Assembly (NCBI RefSeq): GCF_910585845.1
Contig: NZ_CAJUHF010000067.1
Span: forward strand, 1 to 14,696
Source of the DNA: an uncultured Bacteroides sp.
Lineage (GTDB): Bacteria; Bacteroidota; Bacteroidia; Bacteroidales; Bacteroidaceae
Length of the DNA stretch: 14,696 nt
Direction: 5' to 3'
Position numbers and translations under genes: made by a program. Under the pieces are notes generated by a model. It was not told the origin of the DNA. It saw only the letters and a list, made by a program, of their open reading frames with translations, and searched no databases. Shown here piece after piece: positions 1 to 7,139 of this stretch; the stretch's first letter is position 1, and each line of letters opens with the position of its first letter.

Positions 1-71
1 ATATGAGAAAGTATGCCGCTTGATTCAAAGTAAAGGAATTAAATGACTATCCCTAATTTAATTCAACCAAC

Positions 72-90
72 AGGTAGACTATATCTGCCT
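72..90 (-). terminator. Small hairpin after the left-edge open frame
   Basis: Arms AGGTAGA (72-78) and TCTGCCT (84-90) pair over 7 bp, with one G.T pair, around a 5-nt loop. The hairpin sits 2-3 bases beyond the stop codon of the minus-strand open frame ending at 93. No U-run follows on either strand, so termination is only a possibility. Confidence 0.2.
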
Positions 91-92
91 AT

Positions 93-260
93 TTAAGGAA
101 ATAAAATTAAAGCTATCCAAAGATACATGTTCAACAGGGCAAGCATGACCTTGTTAGGCAATAAACTTACTGGCTTTAACACATGAACTGCCCCAAAAGT
201 GACGAAGAACCCAAATAGTAAATAGGCTGAACGAGGGTGTGCATTCTTCTGAAGTCGAAG
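93..260 (-). pseudogene. Possible start-less remnant of a small membrane protein
   Basis: Reading the minus strand from the stop of the neighbouring chimeric transporter gene, a frame stays open for 55 codons and ends at TAA (95-93). It lies in the same frame as that gene's stop and has no ATG near its beginning; the first Met codons fall about two thirds of the way along. The translation has two hydrophobic stretches, around codons 13-28 (containing YLLFGFFVTFG) and 38-55 (containing LALLNMYLWIALILF), separated by a short basic/proline segment. I do not recognise the family. AT-rich DNA can give hydrophobic frames by chance, so this is a weak call. A 7-bp hairpin three bases past the stop mildly supports a real gene end. 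Confidence 0.25.
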
Positions 261-1379
261 TTACGCCTTGTTTTCCTTTCCCTTAGTCTCTTTGATCAGG
301 TACACGCAGGCGGCACCGATAATCAGCATGACGCCAGCCATGACCAGCATATTGATTTCGGGGGGTAGCATGCCTTGGGGAGTGAACAGGGCAAGAATGA
401 TGCCGCCCAGCGCAGCTGCCACAATCTGCGGGATACAGATGGTGCCGTTGAACAGTCCCAGATATGTTCCCATGTGCCCGCCACTCAGTGCATTGGTCAA
501 GATGGTGAAAGGCAGTGCCAACATGGCAGCCCATGCGCAGCCTATCAACAGGAACGAGATGAACAATACATATTGGTCGTGAATAAAATAGGTGGAAATG
601 AATCCCAGTCCACCCAAAACGAGACTGAGGGAGTAGATGAACCGGCGGTTCTTGAACAGCGGAATGCAGACAGCCCACAACACGGAACCGATGGCCTGTA
701 CGGCAAATAGTACACCTACCCAGTCGGCGGCATTCTGATATTGGATGCTCTTGGTGTCCAGCACCACCTTGCTGACTCCGTTCACTACGGTCTCCACAGT
801 GGGCGCGTCGAACACATTGGCAGCTACACTACCGCTGGTGTACGTCCACATGAACATGAAGGCAAACCAGCAGAAGAACTGTACTAAACCTACTGTCCAG
901 AACGCCTTCGGAGCCTTCACCAAGAGTTTCAGCATGTTGGTCTTCTCTTTTTCATCTTCAGCTGTGATGCCGTGGTATTCGGCATACTCGGCAGGGGGCA
1001 TCTCTTTCACTTTCACGGAGGTGTAGATGACACAGAGTATCAGGATGGCGGCTCCGATGTAGAAGGAATAAACCACCGAATCGGGTATCACCCCTTGCGA
1101 AGCCGTGTTGCTGATACCTATACTTGTGAAGATGAAAGGGAACAGAAAACCGACGAGGCTACCGGCATTGCACAGGAAACTCTGGATGGAGTAGGCAAGT
1201 CCCTTCTGCTTCTCGTTCACCATGTCGCCCACCATCATCTTGAACGGCTGCATCTGGTGAATGAGGTCGCGCGTTTCCTGGCTGATGTCCGGGTTGTCTT
1301 TCAGTGCCCTCGACACGGTAGACGGAGAAACGTTCAGTGCCCGGGCGATGTCTTTGATGGTAATCTGCGGTTTGTTCAT
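261..1379 (-). pseudogene. LacI-type DNA-binding head fused in frame to a truncated MFS sugar transporter
   Basis: The start is taken at ATG 1379-1377 (372 codons), because a good Bacteroides promoter lies at 1399-1429, inside the longer open frame that reaches 1493. Residues 1-42 are a LacI-family helix-turn-helix (TIKDIARALNVSPSTVSRAL, then DNPDISQETRDLIHQ). At residue 43 the sequence switches to the interior of a 12-TM MFS transporter of the GPH/SLC45-like sugar:cation type (MQPFKMMVGDMVNEKQKG). About eight membrane segments follow, and it ends in a charged tail (KETKGKENKA). The hinge and sugar-sensing domain of LacI are missing, as are roughly the first four TM helices of the transporter. 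Known biology: lacI-type regulators often sit beside sugar transporters. Inference: a deletion between two adjacent same-strand genes produced this chimera. Neither parental function is likely to survive. A deliberate membrane-bound regulator or an assembly join cannot be excluded. Confidence 0.8.
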
Positions 1380-1398
1380 GGTATTTCCTAAATATTCC

Positions 1399-1429
1399 CA
1401 AAGGTAATGCAAACCGCAAACAGGACAAA
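1399..1429 (-). promoter_or_regulatory. Bacteroides-type promoter of the lacI-MFS chimera
   Basis: On the minus strand TTTG (1429-1426) is separated by exactly 19 bp from TACCTTTG (1406-1399), matching the Bacteroides -33 TTTG and -7 TAnnTTTG consensus. Transcription would start near 1393, giving a leader of about 14 nt before the ATG at 1379. An AGGAAA sits just upstream of that ATG. This placement rules out the upstream in-frame Met at 1493 as the translated start. Confidence 0.7.
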
Positions 1430-1601
1430 AAGGCTTGCTTTTTTTTTCGCTGCCGAGGTGCATTTTTCCTTTCTTCAAGGTTGATGCAAACAAAGGGAAA
1501 GAGGTCTTGCCGGAATGGCACAGACATCAATCCCTTTGCAAAAATAGTGGAATGGACGAAGAGAATCTTCTTTATTCAGGATTATCGGATTGGCGAATCA
1601 C

Positions 1602-1613
1602 GCAAACGTTTGC
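1602..1613. promoter_or_regulatory. Perfect LacI-family operator-like palindrome
   Basis: GCAAACGTTTGC is a perfect 12-bp palindrome with the central CpG and AAACGTTT core typical of LacI/PurR-family operators. It lies 8 bp past the stop of the TPR gene and about 170 bp upstream of the promoter of the chimeric lacI gene. It is probably the binding site of the LacI regulator that used to be encoded here. I see no second equally good site in the promoter itself. Confidence 0.5.
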
Positions 1614-1621
1614 AGGGGTGC

Positions 1622-2581
1622 TTATAGCCCCAATACGTTGGTCTGTGTTCCGCCTACAGGATTGCCGAACTGTCCGTTGAAGCCCTGTATCTCTTTCGGG
1701 TTCAGCTCCAGCCCTTTCTTCATGTCTTCCACGGAGCCGTCCTTGTCGCCGCTCAGCAGTTTGGCGCGTCCGCGCTCATGGTATGCTTGTGCGAAGTTGG
1801 GATTTAGTTCGATGGCTTCGTCAAAGAGAGCGATGGCTTCCGGAAGTTTCTTTTGTTCGATGTAGAGTTGTCCCAGATAGAGGAAAGCCTGTTCGTTGAA
1901 GGGGTTCAGTTCGGTTACGTGCACGTAGTCAGTTTCTGCTGCGGTAGCATCGCCTGTGGCTTCCTTTATCTTTCCACGCAGCAGGAGGGCACTTTCGTCG
2001 TCGGTATGCTGTGTCAGTATGGCGTCGATGTCCTCCATCGCTTCGTTGTACTGCCTCATCTGGAACAGTGCTTCGGCGCGCAAGAGGCGTGCCTCGATGA
2101 AGTCGTCATCCAGCATGATAGCTTTGGTGAGGTGGGCGATGCTCATGATGCCGTCGTTCATGCTTTGCTTTGCCCTACCCAGCAGATAGTGTGCCATGGC
2201 ATTTCCTGTTTCTATTTCGATGGCTTTCTGTGCGCTGTCCGCCATCGCCTGATACTCTTCCAACTGATAACATACATTGGCAAGGGCAAGATAGGTAGAG
2301 ACGTATTCCGGTTCCAGTTCCGTCATGCGTTCCAGTAACTGGCGTGCCTTGTCGAGGGCATTGGTCTGCATGTAGACCTGGCTCAGGTAACCCATGGTCT
2401 CGAAGTCTTCTTGCAGTGCCAAAGCCTCTTTGAAACACTTGATGGCATAATCCGGACGTCCCATACGTTGTGCGCGCATGCCGTCGTACTTGAATATCTC
2501 GAAGTTCTTCTGAACGTTTTTCTGTTTCTCGTTTTCCGGTTTTTCCTGCTTTCCGGCGAAGAAAGATTTAAAGAATCCCAT
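1622..2581 (-). CDS. Tetratricopeptide-repeat protein (about eight TPRs), cytoplasmic
   Basis: This 319-residue protein has no signal peptide. The N-terminus is charged (FAGKQEKPENEKQKN, residues 8-22). Eight consecutive 34-residue TPR units follow from about residue 34 to 296. Canonical positions are visible: GRPDYAIKCFKEAL, NALDKARQLLERM, QYNEAMEDIDAIL, KKLPEAIALFDEAIELNPN, and an ELNP turn at the end of several repeats. The last 23 residues are Gly/Asn/Gln-rich and non-repetitive. TPR arrays are protein-binding scaffolds; nothing in the sequence gives a catalytic role or names the partner. The gene stands alone, divergent from the efflux operon. A -7 box TAAGTTTG at 2628-2621 places the transcription start about 35 nt upstream of the ATG at 2581. 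The TPR assignment is certain; the function is unknown. Confidence 0.9.
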   Translation of the reverse strand: MGFFKSFFAGKQEKPENEKQKNVQKNFEIFKYDGMRAQRMGRPDYAIKCFKEALALQEDFETMGYLSQVYMQTNALDKARQLLERMTELEPEYVSTYLALANVCYQLEEYQAMADSAQKAIEIETGNAMAHYLLGRAKQSMNDGIMSIAHLTKAIMLDDDFIEARLLRAEALFQMRQYNEAMEDIDAILTQHTDDESALLLRGKIKEATGDATAAETDYVHVTELNPFNEQAFLYLGQLYIEQKKLPEAIALFDEAIELNPNFAQAYHERGRAKLLSGDKDGSVEDMKKGLELNPKEIQGFNGQFGNPVGGTQTNVLGL

Positions 2582-2620
2582 AATGTGTATGTCTTTGTTT
2601 TCAGATTGTTATATCAAGCG

Positions 2621-2628
2621 CAAACTTA
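2621..2628 (-). promoter_or_regulatory. -7 box of the TPR gene
   Basis: TAAGTTTG on the minus strand (2628-2621) is an exact TAnnTTTG match, 40 bp ahead of the start codon at 2581. No clear TTTG is found 19-21 bp further upstream, so the -33 element is weak or absent. Confidence 0.45.
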
Positions 2629-2782
2629 GGGAAAATCTGTGGAAAAGGCGAATAAATCAGGAGAAAAGTAATCAGATCTCTTGCTGGAAAATGAAGAAAA
2701 TTAGACGCATGATAATCAATTTCTTAGCTCCAGGTGTTACAAAATAATGCCGCATGAGGGCGCGGAACATTCATTTTTTTTG

Positions 2783-2790
2783 TAATTTTG
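2783..2790 (+). promoter_or_regulatory. Candidate -7 box for the efflux operon
   Basis: TAATTTTG matches TAnnTTTG exactly and follows a T-run. No convincing TTTG exists 19-21 bp upstream. A start near 2796 would give a leader of about 200 nt before the tolC-like gene, including the small ORF at 2820. Confidence 0.45.
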
Positions 2791-2819
2791 CAGCGCGATT
2801 CAACAAGAATTGTACAAAC

Positions 2820-2921
2820 ATGACTACAGAAAGCAAGTGCATTATAATGAATAATATCCCTGTGAATAATTGGGGGTATATGGAGAACTGGAAAAGTACA
2901 GCTCCGGTTTCTGGCTTGTAA
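2820..2921 (+). CDS. Possible 33-residue leader peptide ahead of the efflux operon
   Basis: The ORF runs from ATG 2820 to TAA 2919-2921. It begins MTTESKCIIMNNIPVNNWGY and ends STAPVSGL. It starts about 24 nt after the inferred transcription start and stops 75 nt before the tolC-like gene. Its last codons and stop lie inside a strong stem-loop (2910-2935). No family is recognised and no Shine-Dalgarno is evident, though Bacteroides genes often lack one. The position and structure are those of an attenuation leader, but a short ORF can arise by chance. It could also be the remnant of a lost regulator gene. Confidence 0.3.
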   Translation: MTTESKCIIMNNIPVNNWGYMENWKSTAPVSGL

Positions 2922-2935
2922 ATCGGCGAGCCAGA
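2910..2935 (+). promoter_or_regulatory. Stem-loop spanning the leader ORF stop codon
   Basis: TCTGGCT (2910-2916) pairs perfectly with AGCCAGA (2929-2935). The stem can extend inward by U.G, G-C and U.G pairs to leave a 6-nt loop. The TAA of the 33-codon ORF lies at the loop-proximal end, so a ribosome terminating there would disrupt the structure. No U-run follows, so a simple intrinsic terminator is unlikely. Confidence 0.4.
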
Positions 2936-2937
2936 GG

Positions 2938-2962
2938 CAGTCATCTATTCGTGACTGACGAA
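2938..2962 (+). promoter_or_regulatory. Two mutually exclusive hairpins before the tolC-like gene
   Basis: CAGTCA (2938-2943) pairs with TGACTG (2952-2957) around an 8-nt loop. The overlapping TTCGT (2948-2952) pairs with ACGAA (2958-2962) around GACTG. The two cannot form together, which is the layout of a switch. Both stems are short, so this is suggestive only. Confidence 0.3.
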
Positions 2963-2996
2963 ATAATCAATTTACATTACATAAATCAAATTCCTT

Positions 2997-4310
2997 ATGA
3001 ACAATCTTCGATTGCTCACAGGGCTGCTTTCGGTGGTCCTGCTGAGCGGAGGAGTGCGTGCTTACGGTCAGTCGGTGATCACCTTGGAAGAAATCTTCAA
3101 GACCGCTGAAGCCCACAGTGCGCAACTCCGGCCTTCATTTACTGCACAGACCGAGTCTGAGCATGAGATGCGCGTTGCGCGTGTCGGTAGACTGCCGGAC
3201 GTCAATGCATCGCTGTACGTCAGCTATATAGGCGACGGGTTTACCACCAAACGCGACTTCAGCGACTGGCAGAAAGCTCCCATACCGCACCTCGGCGACG
3301 GAGTAGCGCTGAACGTCAACCAGCCCATCTATACCGGAGGGGCAGTGACAAACTCCATTGGGCTTGCCAAGTTGAAATCTACTGCGGCACGCTACGCCAC
3401 CGACTTACAGCGCGACAACATCCGCTTCCGCTTGGCGGGATTCTATCTTGACATCTATAAGTACACCAATCTGCGCGGGGTTATGGAGAGCAACATTGCC
3501 GCCGCAGCCAAGGTGCTGAAAGAGATGCAGGCACGCCACGAACAGGGAACCGTGCTGCAGAATGACATCACGCGCTACGAGCTTTTGTTGTCGAATCTTG
3601 AGTTACAGTTGGTCAGGATAAACAATACCCTCGACATCCTCAATACCCATCTAGTGACCACGGCGGGAATGCCCGAAGGTACGCTTGTAGTGCCCGATTC
3701 CACTATTCTCACCCGTTCTCTGCCGAAGGAAGGGGCGGAGTGGTGGCAGCAAGAGGCTGTGGGAAACTCGCCCATGCTGAGCCTCGCGCGTTCCAGTGTC
3801 GACATCAGCCGGAAGGCGGAATCCTTGGTACGCTCCGAACGCCTGCCCAAGATAGGGATTCAGGCGAGCTGGACTATCGACGGTCCCATACTGGTGGAGG
3901 TGCCGCCCATCAACCGCAACCTGAGTTACTGGTACATCGGCATCGGAGCCAGCTACAACCTCTCCTCACTCTACAAGAGCAACCGTTCGCTGGCAAAGAG
4001 CCGCGCTGCCACGAAGCGAGCTGTGGAAGAACTGGATGCCGCACGTGAAAACCTCTCGATGGCGGTCAGTGCCGACCACGTGCACTACTTCGAGGCGTAC
4101 GAAGAACTGAAGACGCAGCAGAAGAGCGTGGAACTTGCCGAACGCAACTACCGCACCATCTCCACGCGATACTCGGCAGACATGGCGCTCATCACCGACA
4201 TGCTCGATGCGACCAACGCCAAACTGGAGGCTGAACAGCAACTGGTCAATGCCCGCATAAACATCATCTATTATTATTATAAACTTTTATTCACCACAGG
4301 AAAGATATGA
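2997..4310 (+). CDS. TolC-family outer-membrane efflux channel
   Basis: This 437-residue protein is the exit duct of a tripartite pump. An N-terminal signal peptide is plain (hydrophobic LLTGLLSVVLLSGGVRA, cleavage probably after about residue 22-25), so the mature protein reaches the outer membrane. The length is normal for the OEP/TolC family. Two OEP-type repeats can be followed: an N-terminal half starting ITLEEIFKTAEAHSAQLRP and a C-terminal half with long amphipathic helices (SKSNRSLAKS-like start, then ENLSMAVSADHVHYFEAYEEL, QQKSVELAERNYRTI, DMLDATNAKLEAEQQLVNARI). Its stop overlaps the next ATG in an ATGA, so it is translationally coupled to the EmrA-like gene. The substrate cannot be read from the sequence; the EmrAB partners point to hydrophobic toxic compounds such as bile-related molecules or drugs. 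Confidence 0.92.
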   Translation: MNNLRLLTGLLSVVLLSGGVRAYGQSVITLEEIFKTAEAHSAQLRPSFTAQTESEHEMRVARVGRLPDVNASLYVSYIGDGFTTKRDFSDWQKAPIPHLGDGVALNVNQPIYTGGAVTNSIGLAKLKSTAARYATDLQRDNIRFRLAGFYLDIYKYTNLRGVMESNIAAAAKVLKEMQARHEQGTVLQNDITRYELLLSNLELQLVRINNTLDILNTHLVTTAGMPEGTLVVPDSTILTRSLPKEGAEWWQQEAVGNSPMLSLARSSVDISRKAESLVRSERLPKIGIQASWTIDGPILVEVPPINRNLSYWYIGIGASYNLSSLYKSNRSLAKSRAATKRAVEELDAARENLSMAVSADHVHYFEAYEELKTQQKSVELAERNYRTISTRYSADMALITDMLDATNAKLEAEQQLVNARINIIYYYYKLLFTTGKI

Positions 4311-5341
4311 AACACCGTAGTAAAAAAATACTCTCTTATGTCATCACCCTTGCAGTCGTTCTGGCAGCAGCCGTATGGGTGGGCAGCAAATTCATCCACT
4401 TGGGCAATGTCGAGTTTACCGACAATGCACAAATACGCCAGCAGATAGTGCCGGTCAACAGCCGTGTGCAGGGCTACATCAAAGAGATCCGTTTCAAAGA
4501 GTATGCGAAGGTCCGGAAGGGCGATACGTTGGTCATCATCGATGATGCCGACATGCGCCTTAATGTAGCCCGTGCCAATGCCGACTATCAGAATGCGCTT
4601 GCCGGACGCAGCGTGGCAGACCGTACGGTGGCCTTGGCATCCGCCAATGTGGCTGTCAGTGCTGCTTCGATGGCAGAAGCCAAGGTGCTGATGGACAATG
4701 CGGCTACCGACCTGGAGCGCTATGAGAAGCTCCTGTCGCAGGAGGCTGTTACCCGCCAGCAGTACGACCGTGCCAAGACGGACTATGAGGCTAAGAAAGC
4801 CCGCTACGAGATGCTTGTCCGCCAACGCTCGGCAACCTCTTCGATGGTAGATGTCAATCGCCAGCGCATCTCCCAGTCGGAAGCCGGAATCGAACTTGCC
4901 AAGGCACTGCTCGAGATGGCCGAACTGAATCTCAGCTATACCGTGATCGTTGCCCCTTGCGACGGGTACACTTCGCGCAAGGAGATACAGGTGGGGCAGT
5001 TGGTGCAGCCGGGACAGACGTTGCTCGATGTCGTGGATTCGAGTGAAGTGTGGGTGACTGCCAACTACAAGGAGACCCAGCTCCGCCACATTGCCCCCGG
5101 TAGCAAGGTCGAGATAGAGGTGGACGCCATTCCGGGCGTAACCTTCCGTGGAAACGTACAAGCCATTTCCACCGCCACCGGCGCGTCGCTTTCGCTCCTT
5201 CCGCAGGACAATTCAGCAGGGAACTCCGTGAAAGTGCGCCAGCGCATCCCCGTCAGGATTGAGTTTGCCGCCGACAACCGCCCCGAAGAGATGGCAAGGC
5301 TCCGTGCCGGCATGAATGTGGAATGTAGTGTGAAGTACTGA
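4307..5341 (+). CDS. EmrA/HlyD-type periplasmic adaptor of the efflux pump
   Basis: This 344-residue membrane-fusion protein has a single N-terminal membrane anchor (about residues 8-27). The split lipoyl domain is seen at VQGYIKEIRFKEYAKVRKGD (54-73) and at APCDGYTSRKEIQVGQLVQPG (216-236, with the typical V-PGQ turn). Between them is an Ala-rich alpha-hairpin of about 120 residues that contacts the TolC tip. A beta-barrel follows (VWVTANYKETQL). The EmrA hallmark around residues 292-318 is present (GASLSLLPQDNSAGN, then VRQRIPVRI), which separates it from RND-type adaptors. It bridges the inner-membrane transporter and the outer-membrane channel. It overlaps the tolC-like gene by 4 nt and is followed after 1 nt by the transporter gene, so the three are one transcript and one complex. 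Confidence 0.92.
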   Translation: MKHRSKKILSYVITLAVVLAAAVWVGSKFIHLGNVEFTDNAQIRQQIVPVNSRVQGYIKEIRFKEYAKVRKGDTLVIIDDADMRLNVARANADYQNALAGRSVADRTVALASANVAVSAASMAEAKVLMDNAATDLERYEKLLSQEAVTRQQYDRAKTDYEAKKARYEMLVRQRSATSSMVDVNRQRISQSEAGIELAKALLEMAELNLSYTVIVAPCDGYTSRKEIQVGQLVQPGQTLLDVVDSSEVWVTANYKETQLRHIAPGSKVEIEVDAIPGVTFRGNVQAISTATGASLSLLPQDNSAGNSVKVRQRIPVRIEFAADNRPEEMARLRAGMNVECSVKY

Positions 5342-5342
5342 T

Positions 5343-6965
5343 ATGGCAGACTGGCATGCTCCGCAGGGGCCGTTCGACATTCCGGACGTTCCCAACTTCG
5401 TTCCTCGTCGGCTGAAGCCCTATCTGTTTATCTTCTTTGTGCTGATCATCCAGTTTTCGGGAGGCGTCTATCTTGCCGCCGCTTCCGACATGGTGGGCAC
5501 CACGGCACTGATGCAGGAAGATATTCTCATGGCAGGATATGCTTCGCTGATAGGCTTAGCGGTCAACTTTGCCGTGATGTTCCGCATCAAGTTCCGCTTC
5601 TCCAACCGTGTGCAGCTGCTTGCGGCAGGGGCGGTGCTGATAGCCGCCAACGTGATCTGTGCCCATACCACGAGCGTACCGCTACTGGTGGGCACCTGCT
5701 TCGTGGCAGGCTGGTTCAGGATGCAGGCGACGTTGGCGTGCAACTCCACCATACAGCTTTGGCTGACGCCTGTCCGCGACATGGCAGTCTTCTTCTGTTA
5801 CGTCTATATTCTGGTGGACGGAGTGATACAGCTGTGCGGGATCTCTACTATCTATACGGCGTTCTTCTCTCAGTGGGAATATATGCATTGGATTATGGTA
5901 GGGCTACTCGCCCTGATGATGGTGATGGTGCTCGTACTTGTGCGTCCCGTCCGCGGGCCGATGTCCATTCCTCTGTTGGGCATCGACTGGATAGGTGCGC
6001 TGCTTTGGGCGGGCTTCATGCTTTGTTTTACGTTCATCTGCGTCTACGGCAACTTCTACGACTGGTGGGAAGCTGTCGAAATCCGGGGGGCGGCACTGAT
6101 CGGGCTTGCCTGTCTGGGCATTAACCTATGGCGCGCCACCTTCCTGCACCATCCCTATGTCTCGCTCAAGGCGATGACGAACCGAAATGTGATACGTGCC
6201 ACAGGCATCTATCTGGTGTTCTTTACCCTGATGGGCACTGAGCATGTATTCGAGCACACTTATGCCGCCGCTATCCTTGGCTTCGATGAGACCAATCTCA
6301 TCGACCTGAACTGGTATGCCTTGGTAGGAATCATTGCCGGATGTGCATTCACTTATTTCACTTTCGCCCTGCGCAAATGGCGTTATAAGACAATGACGGC
6401 AATCGCCTTTGCACTGGCTGCCGATTACCTCGGCTGTTTCTATTTCCTCATCGACTATGGTGTGGAGAAGGAGATGCTGTTCGTCCCGCTGTTTCTTCGT
6501 GGGGCAGCGTCTGTGATTATCTCTATCGTGTTCCTCACCTCCATTGTGCAGAGCGGACTTTCGTTTCAGGTTTTTCCGCAGGCGCTGACTATCAATGGAT
6601 TTACTGGCGCGGTGATGGGGGCGACGTTCGGTCCCGCGGTTATCGGAGAGTTTCTGAGGCATACGGTGGCAAAGAACGCTTCGCTGCTCAGTGCGAATAT
6701 CGTGGATTTCAATCCTGACATTGCCCACCTGCCTATCGAGCAGTTGTATGGAATGGTACAGGTGCAGGCGCTTGTTGTCTCTATGAAGGAGATTTATGGC
6801 TGGTTGCTTATCGTGGCGTTGGTTGCGTTGCTGGTTATCCTCTGCGGGCGCGAGACGGTTCGTCCGTTTGCTATATTCCCGAAGTGGAGCACCATCCGGC
6901 GGGGTGTCAAGCATGTGGTACGAACCAGCAAAGGAGACCGTTTCGAGATGCCGATGAGGCAATAG
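5343..6965 (+). CDS. EmrB-like 14-TM MFS efflux transporter (DHA2 type)
   Basis: This 540-residue inner-membrane protein has about 14 hydrophobic segments, starting near residue 26 (LKPYLFIFFVLIIQFSGGVY) and ending near 500. The DHA2/EmrB pattern is seen at the central linker (LGIDWIGALLWAGFMLCF, then a Trp-rich YDWWEA loop, about 211-244) and in the extracytoplasmic loop before the final TM pair. MFS motif A is degenerate: the first cytoplasmic loop reads FRIKFRFSNRVQLL instead of the usual G-ADR-GRR, as in other divergent Bacteroidota members. Both termini are cytoplasmic, with a basic tail. It presumably pumps hydrophobic substrates by proton antiport through the adaptor and channel encoded upstream. 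The 1-nt gap to the adaptor gene confirms co-expression. The substrate is unknown. Confidence 0.88.
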   Translation: MADWHAPQGPFDIPDVPNFVPRRLKPYLFIFFVLIIQFSGGVYLAAASDMVGTTALMQEDILMAGYASLIGLAVNFAVMFRIKFRFSNRVQLLAAGAVLIAANVICAHTTSVPLLVGTCFVAGWFRMQATLACNSTIQLWLTPVRDMAVFFCYVYILVDGVIQLCGISTIYTAFFSQWEYMHWIMVGLLALMMVMVLVLVRPVRGPMSIPLLGIDWIGALLWAGFMLCFTFICVYGNFYDWWEAVEIRGAALIGLACLGINLWRATFLHHPYVSLKAMTNRNVIRATGIYLVFFTLMGTEHVFEHTYAAAILGFDETNLIDLNWYALVGIIAGCAFTYFTFALRKWRYKTMTAIAFALAADYLGCFYFLIDYGVEKEMLFVPLFLRGAASVIISIVFLTSIVQSGLSFQVFPQALTINGFTGAVMGATFGPAVIGEFLRHTVAKNASLLSANIVDFNPDIAHLPIEQLYGMVQVQALVVSMKEIYGWLLIVALVALLVILCGRETVRPFAIFPKWSTIRRGVKHVVRTSKGDRFEMPMRQ

Positions 6966-6985
6966 ACTTCAGTGATGGGAATGTT

Positions 6986-7139
6986 TTTTTGTCTTATGGG
7001 GCGACTGATTTTGTTTCGTGGGCTGAAAAAAATCGTCTCGTGAGTTGAAAAAATCCGTCCCGTGAGCCGAGAAAATTCGTCTCGTGAGCTGAGAAAATCC
7101 GTCTCACGGGATGAAAATATTCATCTCACGGGATGGATT
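6986..7139. repeat. Noncoding tandem array, exact 22-bp period (array A)
   Basis: Seven consecutive units begin at 6986, 7008, 7030, 7052, 7074, 7096 and 7118 with no indels. The first is degenerate and the next six are clear. An 11-bp anchor recurs every 22 bp: TGTTTCGTGGG (7012), CGTCTCGTGAG (7034), CGTCCCGTGAG (7056), CGTCTCGTGAG (7078), CGTCTCACGGG (7100), CATCTCACGGG (7122). Consensus of the central part: AATYCGTCTCGTGAGCTGA. The period is not a multiple of three, and the array lies between the stops of two convergent genes, so it is not a protein repeat. In the last two units the CGTGAG core is replaced by CACGGG, nearly its reverse complement, which creates a large inverted repeat. Confidence 0.85.

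Larger units (their letters stand above)
2582..2996. other. 415-bp divergent intergenic and leader region
   Basis: This gap between the TPR gene (-) and the efflux operon (+) holds the TPR promoter, a candidate -7 box for the efflux operon (2783-2790), a 33-codon leader ORF (2820-2921) and stem-loops at 2910-2935 and 2938-2962. The stretch 2641-2780 is AT-rich with a T-run just before the -7 box, and I see nothing else in it. Confidence 0.7.

Noticed and set aside
1..60. Similarity to the 16S rRNA segment around AAAGGAATT
   Set aside because: Only a short AT-rich match; the flanking bases do not follow the conserved rRNA sequence.
1408..1422. Operator within the lacI promoter (repeated GCAAAC)
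   Set aside because: GCAAAC-CGCAAAC is a direct, not inverted, repeat, so it does not have the symmetry expected of a LacI-type site.
1380..1493. Upstream extension of the lacI-MFS chimera to an ATG at 1493
   Set aside because: The promoter at 1399-1429 lies inside this extension, and the LacI domain starts naturally at the Met encoded at 1379.
2759..2766. -33 element for the efflux operon promoter
   Set aside because: No TTTG-like sequence occurs 19-21 bp upstream of the -7 box at 2783; the region is GC-rich there.
4277..5161. 294-codon open frame on the minus strand
   Set aside because: It lies entirely antisense to the EmrA-like and tolC-like genes, has a His/Arg-rich composition with no family resemblance, and arises from codon bias of the real gene.
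6126..6962. 278-codon open frame on the minus strand
   Set aside because: It is antisense to the EmrB-like transporter, with the low-complexity Arg/His/Gln composition of a shadow frame and no recognisable motif.
6986..7139. CRISPR array
   Set aside because: The units are contiguous 22-mers with no unique spacers, they diverge from each other, and no cas genes are nearby. The same applies to 10992-11167.
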